Both the position numbers and the translations under genes were made by a program. A DNA stretch of 64,000 nt from Buchnera aphidicola (Pemphigus populi). Lineage in GTDB: Bacteria; Pseudomonadota; Gammaproteobacteria; Enterobacterales; Enterobacteriaceae. Location of the stretch: NCBI RefSeq assembly GCF_964058935.1, contig NZ_OZ060372.1, positions 62,001 to 126,000 on the forward strand. The letters are read 5' to 3'. This document shows, piece by piece, positions 52,717-62,100 of the stretch. The notes under the pieces were generated by a model. It was not told the DNA's origin and ran no database searches. It saw nothing but the letters and a program-made list of their open reading frames with translations. The first letter of the stretch is position 1. Every line of letters starts with the position of its first letter.

Positions 52717-54026
52717 TTAATTATTTTTAATAATATTATTATGCCAAGATAAATGCCAATAGTTTTTAACTATAAAATTTTTCTCTACTATTATAAAGAC
52801 TCCAAGGGCACTAATAAAACGATTGTTATAAAATAAAAGAGGAATATTATTTCTATTCCATATTGGAATATTTAAATTTTGCCATATTTTTTTTATTTTT
52901 TTTTTATGAGGATAGCCTTGAATATAAAAATAACCATTTACTTGAAAACGAATATTAATTAGTTCTTTTTTTCCAGGACTGGGTATTTTTATTCCTATGT
53001 TATTTTTCGTAATAACACCTAATTGATTAGGTAGGACTAACGGTATTGATGGTGTATGCCAGGAAATAATCATATTTTTTATGGAAGGAGAAATTGGTTT
53101 TATTAAGTAAATTTTTTTTTTATATTTTCTAATTTCGTATTCTTTAAAACCTATTTTAGGTGATGCATCTTTTTCGCTTTTTATAATATTTTTGTAAATT
53201 TCATTTAGTCCTTTATAAGTAGGTATTTTAAAATTTTGTAAAGCAATCCAATTTCTTAAAATTATATTTATTATTTCTTTTTTTAGACCTGTCAGGTCTT
53301 TCATTTTTAATGAACCGTCAGATAACATTTTTTTTTTAATATAGATTTTGAAAAATAATTAAGTGCTGTTTCTTGTTCACTACAAATTTTTGCACTACGT
53401 ACACAATTTTCTATAAAGAATGGCCATCTTTCTTGTAATATAGGTATAATTTTTTTTCTTAAAAAATTACGATCGTAATAAGTGTCTGAGTTACTATTAT
53501 CTTCTATCCATTTTAGTTTATTTTTTTTGGCCCATTTTTCAATTGTAGTCCTGTCTATATTTAACAAGGGTCTAATATGTATAATATTAGCATTTTTTTT
53601 ATGAATCGCCATGCTAGATAACCCTTTTGGTCCACTTCCTCTTTTTAAAGCCAATAAAAAAGTTTCACATTGATCATTTAAATTATGTGCAGTAAGTATT
53701 ATTTCTTTTGGTTGTAAATATTTGTATATTGTTTGATATCTAATAAATCGAGATTCTGCTTCAATATTATTTTTTTTTACATCAATAAACACTTTTTTAA
53801 TAATAATAGGGATATTATATTTTTGACATTCTTTTTTACAGTGTTGGCTCCAAGAGTTAGCATCTATATTTAATTGATGATTAATATGTATAACACGAAA
53901 ATAAATATTTATTTTTTTTTTTAATTTTAATAATAAATGTAAAAGTACAGTAGAATCCAATCCACCACTGTAACCTAATAAAAAATGTTTTTTTTCATTT
54001 AATATTTTTTTTAATTCTTCTATCAT
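52717..54026 (-). CDS. tilS: tRNA(Ile)-lysidine synthetase TilS, frameshifted at A10
   Basis: TilS converts C34 of the CAU-anticodon tRNA-Ile to lysidine, an essential decoding step. The first 239 codons from ATG 54026 carry the ATP pyrophosphatase core: GYSGGLDSTVLLHLLL, INHQLN, AESRFIRYQTI, TAHNLNDQCETFLLALKRGSG, DNSNSDTYYDRNFLRKKIIP. The frame then runs off in CYLTVH after an A10 run (plus-strand Ts 53328-53337), while the C-terminal domain (LSDGSLKMKDL to the end at 52717) is open in the other frame. Adding one A gives a continuous 436-residue protein (E. coli 432). Because the function is essential, slippage rescue is more likely than a null. Confidence 0.88.
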
Positions 54027-54080
54027 AATTTTTATTACCTATAATTTTTTATTTTATGTAACTTTTATTTTTTAAAATAA

Positions 54081-54157
54081 TGGTACGTCCGAGTGGATTT
54101 GAACCACCGACCTTCACCTTGTCATGGTGATACTCTAACCAGCTGAGCTACGGACGT
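54081..54157 (-). tRNA. tRNA-Val (GAC)
   Basis: Minus-strand cloverleaf: acceptor ACGTCCG/CGGACGT, D-arm TAGCTCAGCTGGTTAGAG, anticodon stem TCACC/GGTGA with loop ATGACAA (anticodon GAC), T-arm GGTGGTTCAAATCCACT, discriminator A, CCA encoded at 54081-54083. Resembles the E. coli GAC-valine tRNA. Confidence 0.95.
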
Positions 54158-54870
54158 ATATAAAAGATTATATATAATTTTATTTTTAATAAATTAATTA
54201 TTTTGAAATTAGAATTCTGTTATAATATATATAAAGTATTTTACTTAATTTAATATAATTATATTAATAGTAAAAATTTTTATATTTTTACTATTAATCA
54301 TAAAAATAATTTATTATTAATTTATATATATCAATACATTATAACATAAATATAAATATTTTGTAAATTTATGAAGTAATATTAATTATTGATAAATTTG
54401 ATTAAAAAATAAAAATATTGATTTAATTTTTTATTTTTGAAAATTAAGTTAATAAAACAGTATTTCAATATTTTTATACTATATAAATATAAATTTATTT
54501 AGTTTTATATATTTTATTGTTATTAATATATTAAAGAATTGAGATATTAAATATGTAATAAAATATATCTTATAATTATGATGGAAAAGAAGTATTTATA
54601 GTATACTACAAAGTGATATTCATGGAATGATGTTTTGTTATAAGTAATAATATTACATATGATTAGAATAAAGATATGATATGTTTTGTGTTGTTTATTA
54701 GTGATAAATATTTATTTTAAAGATTTATAAATATAATTTTTTTAATAAATAATTTTTATTTAAAAATATTTTTTATAAATATTAATAATATTCTTACTTT
54801 TTATTTTCATAAATTTAATTTTAACATAAAAATTAGTTTACTGATTATATTAAAAATTAGGATTGATATT
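54158..54870. other. 700-base AT-rich gap before ribE
   Basis: No gene, RNA or recognisable relic. Stops are dense in every frame. The ribE leader shows no FMN riboswitch. Confidence 0.55.
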
Positions 54871-55476
54871 ATGTTTACCGGTATTGTTAATAGTTGTGCA
54901 ACAGTTTGTAGTATAGAAGAAAGTAGTAATTTTTTAACATATGGTATTAAATTTCCTATTTTTTTATTACATAAACTAAAAATAGGAGCTTCGGTAGCAA
55001 ATAATGGTTGTTGTTTAACAGTAAAATATATTAAGAATAATATTATTTTTTTTGATATAGTTCAAGCAACTTTAGATTGTACTAACTTGGGTTTATTGTT
55101 AGTAGGTAATCAGATTAATATTGAAAGATCTGCAAAATTTGGAGATGAAATAGGTGGACATATAATATCTGGGCATATCATTGCTACAGCAATTATAGAA
55201 AATATATATATTTCTAAAAAAAATAGAGAAATATGGTTGTTTATAAAAAAAATATCTATCATGAAGTATATTTTATATAAAGGATTTATTGCTATTGATG
55301 GAGTTAGTTTAACTGTAGGAAAAGTGGTAAATAATACATTTTGTGTATATTTAATCCCAGAAACAGTATTGTTAACAACATTAGGAAATAAAAAAATCGG
55401 TGATGTTGTTAATATAGAAGTAGATTACTATACAAAATTATTAATAGATAATGCAGAAAAAATATTACTAAGATAG
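54871..55476 (+). CDS. ribE: riboflavin synthase alpha chain RibE (ribC)
   Basis: Dismutates two lumazines to riboflavin. 201 residues (E. coli 213). Begins MFTGIVNSCATV, the invariant N-terminus, and contains two lumazine-binding barrels: first ANNGCCLTVK and ERSAKFGDEIGGHIISGHI, second KGFIAIDGVSLTVGKV and NIEVDYYTKLL. AGGA precedes ATG 54871. With ribB this points to a kept riboflavin pathway; lineages that depend on a second symbiont for this vitamin have usually lost it. Confidence 0.96.
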   Translation: MFTGIVNSCATVCSIEESSNFLTYGIKFPIFLLHKLKIGASVANNGCCLTVKYIKNNIIFFDIVQATLDCTNLGLLLVGNQINIERSAKFGDEIGGHIISGHIIATAIIENIYISKKNREIWLFIKKISIMKYILYKGFIAIDGVSLTVGKVVNNTFCVYLIPETVLLTTLGNKKIGDVVNIEVDYYTKLLIDNAEKILLR

Positions 55477-55892
55477 ATTTTTATAAAAAAATTATAACAT
55501 AATAAGTATACTATTTTAATAGGAATTTTTTAATATTATATTATAATAAATTTTATTTTTAGTTTTAAATATTAAAATGTTTCAATGATTTCATAATATA
55601 TGTATAAAATTTAATTGTTATATAAAGTTTAATATATAGGATTAAATATTATGACTGAAAGTCAGAACAACTAGATTATTAATGATACTTAAGTATTATA
55701 AGATATTTTTTTAAAATAAATTATTTATAATTTATTTTACTAAATTTTATTAACAAAATATATTAGTATATTTAGTATATATTTTTAAAATATTGATTTA
55801 TTACTTTAATTAAATACATTAATGAATGTAATGTATATATTTAATATTATATTTTAATATACATTTTTTATCTTCTAATTATTATAATGATT
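55477..55892. other. AT-rich spacer between ribE and cnu
   Basis: About 415 bases. No gene or relic recognised. Confidence 0.5.
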
Positions 55893-56108
55893 ATGACAAC
55901 ACAAGATTATTTGTTAAAATTTCGTCGAGTAAACTCTTTAAAGAGTCTTGAAAAATTATTTGATCATCTTAATTATTCTTTATTAAATGATCATGAATTA
56001 ATTAATATGTATAGAGCAGCAGATCATCGTAGAGCTGAATTGGCTTCTGGTGGTCAATTATTCGATTTAGGATGTGTTCCTAAATTTATATGGCATTATG
56101 TATTATAA
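55893..56108 (+). CDS. cnu: Hha-family modulator Cnu (YdgT)
   Basis: Small nucleoid co-regulator that pairs with H-NS/StpA-type proteins. Start at ATG 55893 ([20 protein letters not shown]), matching E. coli Ydg[21 protein letters not shown]; an in-frame ATG lies two codons upstream. 71 residues as in E. coli. The Hha-family core [24 protein letters not shown] is almost unchanged. It sits beside rsxA as in E. coli and is intact although the neighbouring rsx operon has decayed, so it is under separate selection. Confidence 0.95.
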   Translation: MTTQDYLLKFRRVNSLKSLEKLFDHLNYSLLNDHELINMYRAADHRRAELASGGQLFDLGCVPKFIWHYVL

Positions 56109-56317
56109 AAAATAATATTTACATATACATCAAACTTTATTAAAACATATAATAAATTTTTTATTTAACATAAATGTTTTATAGACATATAGTCTATATA
56201 TTAATTATTAATATAAGAAGGATCTATGGGCAGAAAACATGGAATTAATTTTTTTATTTTTTATAAAAATTAAAAAAATTAATTATTAAAATTTATACTT
56301 ATTTTTTGAGTTGAATA

Positions 56318-56900
56318 TAATCGACTATCTTTTTTATTTATTGGCAATATATTGGTAATAATTTTATTATTAGTACAATTTTTAGGTATTTGTCCTTTTG
56401 TTGGAGCATCAAAAAAATTGAAGTAGCTATAGGAATTAGTTTATCTACTACTTTTGTAATTGCTATATCTATTATTTTATCTCGGTTGGCAAACTATTAT
56501 ATTTTATTACCATTTAACTTATTATATCTTCGTATTATGATGTATATGTTGATTATTTCGGTTAGTGTCTAATTTATAGAAATTATTATCAAAAGAAATA
56601 GTTTTTATTTATATAAATCATTAGGTGTATTGTTACTTTTAATTACTACTAAGTGTATTGTATTAGAGATTTCATTATTGAATTTAAAATTAAACCATAG
56701 TTTCATTTTTTCGGTTATATATGGATTTAGTTTATTTATTGGTTGTTCTTTGGTTATAGTATAACTTGCTAAGTATATGAGAACGTATTTTTTCAGCTGA
56801 TATTCCCGTTCCCTTTAAAGAATCTCCTATTGAATTAGTAAAATCTAGATTAATGTTAATTTCATTTATGGGATTTAACGATTTAATAAAATTTTTATAA
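56318..56900 (+). pseudogene. rsxA: rsxA relic (electron transport complex subunit A)
   Basis: RsxA is a six-helix membrane subunit of the Rsx/Rnf ion-pumping oxidoreductase. Readable pieces in order: VQFLGICPFVGASKKL (then a stop), VAIGISLSTTFVIAISIILS, LLPFNLLYLRIMMYMLIISVSV (stop), LGVLLLLITTKCIVLEISLLN, FSADIPVPFKESP and SFMGFNDLIKFL. At least two frame changes and in-frame stops interrupt it. The full length of the gene is still present, so decay is recent. Confidence 0.9.
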
Positions 56901-57427
56901 TTTACACTATTACTACTATTTTTATTTTTAGTTTTTTTTAGCATAATATTAGGTTTAGGTTTGCATTATATTTTTCATCAGTATAAATAAAATATTTTTC
57001 TATTATAGATAATATAGAAGAAATATTATCATAGAGTCAATGTGGTTAATGCGTATATCCAGGTTGTTTTGTGTTATGAAAAGCTATTGTTAACAAAAAA
57101 GAAAAAATAAATAAGTATCTTTCTGGTGGAAAGATGTGTTGGTAAAATTACAAGATTTATTAAATATTGATATAGTTTAATATAATATAAATATTTTACC
57201 AATAAATAGAGTTTCTACGGTGGATTCTATTGATGAACACAATTGTATGGTGGTGCTAAATATTGAGAAATTTGTCCTATGGATTCGATTGTAGGTTCTC
57301 TTAACTTCATGCATACAGTATTAATTAATTATTTTATAGATGTAATTTATGTATACCAGTTTGTCCTCTTGATTGTATTTATACTAAAAGTATTTCTTAT
57401 AAAAGTAAGAAAAATTTTTATAAATAA
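56901..57427 (+). pseudogene. rsxB: rsxB relic (iron-sulfur subunit)
   Basis: Pieces matching RsxB: an N-terminal membrane segment ending ILGLGLHYIFHQYK, INILPINRVSTVDSIDEHN, CPMDSIVGS then FMHTV, and in another frame CNLCIPVCPLDCI. The ferredoxin-type Cys clusters are split between frames, and several stops occur. Not functional. Confidence 0.88.
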
Positions 57428-58969
57428 AAAAAGTTCTAAAATTTTTTTGTTATGGATGCAGATTAGTGAAAATATTTCTATTTTATTTGTAATAAAAAAC
57501 ACCATTTTTATGGTGGAAGAAAGTTTTTGTTTATAAAAAAATATAAAAAAATTACCAGAGAAAATCATATTATTAGGAGATAAATTTCTTGTTTACCTGG
57601 ATATTGATACTTTTGAGATGATTCAATTAAGAGTACAAATAGGAGATCAAATTTTTTAAAGGTTAAATATTGGTTTTTGGATAGAGAAATGTAGTTCCTA
57701 TATGTACTCCTACTTCAGGAAAAATATTTAATATTAAAAGATATATATATGACTTAATTTTATATTAATAAAAAATAGAAATTTATCTTATAGCAGATGG
57801 TAAAGATATCAGTAAAAATTCATTTATAAGATATAATTGGAAAACCATATATCGTGAAAGTATTATTAAATTAATTTATAAAAATAGAGTAGTTGGTTTA
57901 GGTGGTGCACATTTTTACCGCTGAAAATTAAATTTATCACTTAACAAAAGAAGTATAGAGACTTTAACAATTAATGCTATCGAAAGTGAACCTTATATTA
58001 CAGTAGACAGATGGTTAACAAAACATTATGTATCCGAAATTTTAAAAGGTTGTGAAATTCTAAAATAGTTATTAAGAATGAAATATATCAATTTTCAATT
58101 GAAGAAGATAAAAATTCTATTTTTACTGAGATAAAAAGTGAATTATGTAATTATCCTAGTATATAGTTACGTATTCTTAAAAAATATCTTTCGGGTAGTA
58201 GTAAACAGTTCATTAAATGATTAATAGGTAAAGAAGTTCTTCATAACTTACATGCAACTGATATAGAAATAATTATGTATAATGTTGTAACTGTATATGT
58301 TATAAAAAGAGCTATTATAGAAGGGGAAGCTGACATTCAATATGTAAGTTACTATTAACTATAGGTACTCTTAAAAATTATGGTAGTATGTGAGTAAGAT
58401 TTGGTGTATCTATTAATGATTTGTTATTGTATACTCACTGTCATAATTTTAAAAATAAAAAAGAAATCATGGGTAGACCATTGATGGGTTTTATCACGTC
58501 TGATTTAAATACTCCGATATCAAAAAATACAAATTATATTTTTATTCTTTCTGAGAATAAAATTAAATAAATGTCCAGAAAAATCCTGTATTCGTTTTAA
58601 AAATTGTTCTGATGCATGTTCTATGAAATTATTATCTCAATAACTTTATTGGTATTCTAAGGTTTTAAATCACGATAAAAAATAGTATACAATTAAAGAT
58701 TGTATTGAATATGGGATTTGTGAAAAAGTATGTTCCAGTAATATTCCACTACTTAAGTAGTATAAAAAAGAGAAAAGGATACTCAATAAGATAAGATCTA
58801 ATAAAATTAAATCTAGAGATTGTACATTGAGATTTTAGCATTAACAATTAAGGTTAAACAGCGAAAAAATATTCAAGATGTTATCGATAAAATTAGAAAT
58901 AAAAAGAATGTTTTTAAAAATAGATTTTTAATTAATACGTTGATTAAAAGTATCATACTATTTTCTTAA
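57428..58969 (+). pseudogene. rsxC: rsxC relic (flavin/NADH subunit)
   Basis: Large relic with frameshifts and stops. Recognisable: FYGGRKF (FNGGIHP), VVGLGGAHF (VAGLGGAGF), LTINAIESEPYIT (LIINAAECEPYIT), TGKEVLHN-type block near 58230, MGRPLMGFITSDLNTP, SCIRF then NCSDAC (CIRCSACADAC) and DCIEYGICEKVCSSNIPL (DCIECGACAWVCPSNIPL). Cluster cysteines are already replaced. Glycine and cysteine losses plus stops mean it is dead. Confidence 0.9.
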
Positions 58970-58971
58970 AA

Positions 58972-60059
58972 ATGTTAGTATTAAACAAGAATATTATTCT
59001 GGAATAAATTTTCCAGATGTATATTATAAACGTGATACTAAATAAATAATTTTATTAGTAATCAGAGTATGTTTTTCAGGTATCATTATCCAATTTTATT
59101 ATTTTGAATATGGAATATTATTACAAATATTAATTCCAATGATGATAGTTGTATTATCAGAATTAATAATTCTAATTATTAGAAATAAGATCATACAACA
59201 TATTATCAAAAATTATTCAGTTGTAGTAACGGCAATTTTACTTGCAGTCAGCTCTTTTCTTTTTTTACTATTTTTGTTAAATATAATTGGTGTGTTTTTC
59301 TATATTAATAGCTAAACAATTGTATGGGGGGTTAGGTCAGAATTTGTTTAATCCCGATATGGTTGGTGATGTATTTTATGAATATTATCTTCTATTGTTA
59401 TGACTAAGTTTATAGCATCGTGTAATATATTTTAAAATCCTCTTAATTTTACAAAAATTATGAGTATTATTTTTGTTATAGAAAATAATGATAATATTTT
59501 TTAAGAGTTAAAATTTGAAAAAAATAACGAAATTTGATCTACTCCGTTAGATAAATTTAAAACAGATGTTTTATTTAAAAATATAAACCAATACAGGATA
59601 GAAAAAATAAATATGTATTTATTGCACAAAATGATTCTGTTAAGATAATTTTATTTAGAAATAGATAAATACAGGATACCCCCTTGGGAGGTATTTTTTA
59701 TTATGGATGAATGTTATTCATTTGAGAATTTCATTTTATTTTTTATTAATGTTAATTTTTTATGTGAATTATATTGCTTTTATAACAGATAATGGTTGGC
59801 TTTACTAATTAACAAATTTGTTTTCTAGAACTACCATGTTAGGTGCATTTTTTGTTATTACTGATCCTATTACTATTCTTACTACTAAAATCGGTTGTTT
59901 TATATTTTTGCTATTTTAATAGGATTTTTAGTTGGGTTAATTTAAAGTTTTGGAGGATATTTTGATGCAATTCCTTTTTCAATATTATTATCCAATTTAT
60001 TGGTGCCATTAATAGATTATGATATTAAACTTAGGGTATATAGATATAACAAGGAATGA
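58972..60059 (+). pseudogene. rsxD: rsxD relic (membrane subunit)
   Basis: Pieces: NFPDVYYKRDTK (stop), [41 protein letters not shown] across a frame change ([21 protein letters not shown] in E. coli), TMLGAFFVITDPITILTT (TMLGAFFILTDPVTASTT), SFGGYFDAIPFSILLSN, LVPLIDYDIKLRVYRYNK. Several stops and frame changes. The FMN-threonine region is recognisable, but the gene is not translatable. Confidence 0.9.
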
Positions 60060-60690
60060 TGATGTTTTTTAGTTTTTTCAAAAGAGCATTGGTATTTGGT
60101 TTTTTCCTTTTTAACATCAGGTTTAACTTCTATCTTCATGAATTAACAAAAAAGATACAAAGACAAATATAAAAAAAGAGAAAAGTTTTTTAGCAATATG
60201 TATTGCCTTTATATTTGTATAATAAAAATATTTTAAAAGAGTATTTTTTAATAAAAAATAAGGTCTTGGAAGATACATTAAATCATAGATTTTGGATTGC
60301 TAAAAATATAATAAAATAACAGCAATAGCTATTGAAGTTAAAACTAGAGAAGGTTATTCTGGTTTTATTAAATTTTTATTAGGCGTTGATATATATGGAA
60401 ATATACTTGGAGTACTTGTAATAGAAAATTATGAAATATTAGAAATGAGGGATAAAATTAGTGTAGACGTTTTAGATTGGATCACATATCTTCAGGAAGA
60501 TATATCTTTAGTTGAATGGATACCTATTTTGAATTAAAGAAGTATGATGGTGAAATTAATCAGTTTACAGGAGCAATAATCACTTCTTGAGCTCCGTGGT
60601 AAAAATTATTAAAAAAGTGGTTTTTTCAATAATTCAAATATCATCTAAGATATTACAATGTAATATCTGTGGGGAAAAATGAAATTAAAT
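60056..60690 (+). pseudogene. rsxG: rsxG relic
   Basis: Overlaps the rsxD end, as in E. coli. Pieces: EVKTREGYSGFIKFLLGVDIYGNILG then RDKISVDVLDWITYLQED (LGDKIELRLSDWITHFAG), and INQFTGAIIT where E. coli has FDQFTGATIT, the FMN-attachment threonine. The N-terminal third is scrambled by frameshifts; stops lie between pieces. LG before RDKIS has become EM. Confidence 0.87.
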
Positions 60691-61343
60691 AAATATTTTT
60701 AATGGGTAGAGTATAAAAAAATTCTACTTTAGTACAATTTTTAAGACTATGTTTTGTTTTAGTAATCATTACTACAGAAATTAATGGATTAAGTGTAGGC
60801 TTGTCTACTACTTTAGTTATTATTTGTACCAATACTACTATTTCATTTTTTAGAAAATATATTCGTAAAGATATACGTATACTTGTTTATATGATGATTA
60901 TCTCAGTTGTAGTAAGTTGTATGGAAATATTAATATATGCTTATTTATTTAATTTATATAATTTTTTAGGTATATTTATCTCTTTAATAGTTACTAACTG
61001 TATTGTATTAGGACGGGTTAATGCTATGGCTACAAAACAGTCACTTTTATTTTCATTATTAGATGTTGTTTATATCGGAATGGGTTCTTGTATTGTAATT
61101 TTTATTCTTGGATTTGTGAGAGAAATATTAGATATAGCAATGTGGGTTAGTGGTATTGAAAGATTATTTAGTCATTGATCTAATTTTTTTGTATTTATGT
61201 GATAAATAAAAATTTATATCATGTTATTAAGTTTATTACCATCAGTAGGTTTGATAATTTTATCATTACTTTCAGCATGTAAATATTTTTTTGATGATAA
61301 AAGTAATTGTATTTATAAAAATTTTTGTAAAAAAATGAGGTAG
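60685..61343 (+). pseudogene. rsxE: rsxE relic (best preserved rsx gene)
   Basis: After a frameshift near 60715, one frame stays open to 61178 (KNSTLVQFLRLCFVLVITT, then VGLSTTLVIICTNTTISFFR, VNCIVLGR-type TNCIVLGRVNAMATKQ, YIGMGSCIVIFILGFVREIL). It then meets a stop, and further stops separate MLLSLLPSVGLIILSLLSA, which matches the C-terminal LLAMLPPGAFIGLGLMLAG. The start region is broken and partners A-G are dead, so it is called a pseudogene although over 120 codons are uninterrupted. Confidence 0.85.
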
Positions 61344-61354
61344 AGGATACTGTT

Positions 61355-61986
61355 TTGAATAAAAAAAAACGTTATGATATCATGCAAATGTTTAGTAAAA
61401 AAAAAATATTTTTCGTACAGAATTAGTATTTTCTTCTTCATTTGAATGTTTAATATCAGTTATCTTATCTGCACAATCTAGAGATATTAGTATTAACAAA
61501 GTAACTAAAAAATTATATATTGTGGCTAATACACCTCAAAAGATACTATATCTTGGTATAGATAATTTAAAATCTTATATAAAAACAATAGGACTATACA
61601 ATAAAAAAGCAAATAATATTATCGATACTTGTCAGATTTTATTATGTAAATATGATGGTATAGTACCTAATAATCGTATAAGTTTAGAAAAATTGCCAGG
61701 AGTTGGAAGAAAAACTGCAAATGTAATATTAAATTTAATTTTCAATTGGAGTACCATTGCTGTGGATACTCATGTTTTCAGAGTAGTTAATAGAATGAAT
61801 TTTGTAACAGGAAAAACAGTTAAAGAATTAGAAAAAGAATTATTAATGCATGTACCAATTTATTTTATATTGTATTTTCACAATTGGTTTGTTCATCATG
61901 GTCGTTATATATGTACTGCCATTCAACCAAAATGTAAAATATGTTTTGTTAAAGATAAATGTGAATTTGAAAATAAAATAAAATAA
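61355..61986 (+). CDS. nth: endonuclease III Nth, frameshifted at A10
   Basis: Bifunctional glycosylase/AP lyase for oxidised pyrimidines. The N-terminus is read from TTG 61355 (NKKKRYDIMQMFSKKK, E. coli NKAKRLEILTRL) to an A10 run at 61397-61406, after which NIFRTELVFSSSFECLISVI continues one frame back. One extra A would give 210 residues (E. coli 211). Downstream everything is intact: ILSAQSRD, HhH LPGVGRKTANVILN (catalytic Lys), AVDTHVFRVVNR (catalytic Asp) and the 4Fe-4S motif C-x6-C-x2-C-x5-C in YICTAIQPKCKICFVKDKCE. Follows rsxE as in E. coli. Rescue by slippage is likely but unproven. Confidence 0.88.
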
Positions 61987-62100
61987 TTATTACTTATATT
62001 CTTTATTAATTTCATAAAGATAATAATATTATAATTATTTATTTTTAAAAATTTTTAATTTTAATTAAAAGTAGTTTTACATAAAGTATACATATTTTAT

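Noticed and set aside
57279-57536. 85-codon frame containing MDSIVGSLNFMHTV
   Set aside because: Chance-open segment of the rsxB relic; the iron-sulfur cysteines are in a different frame.
60801-61178. 125-codon open frame read as a live membrane protein
   Set aside because: It is the middle of rsxE; start and C-terminus are broken and all partner subunits are dead.
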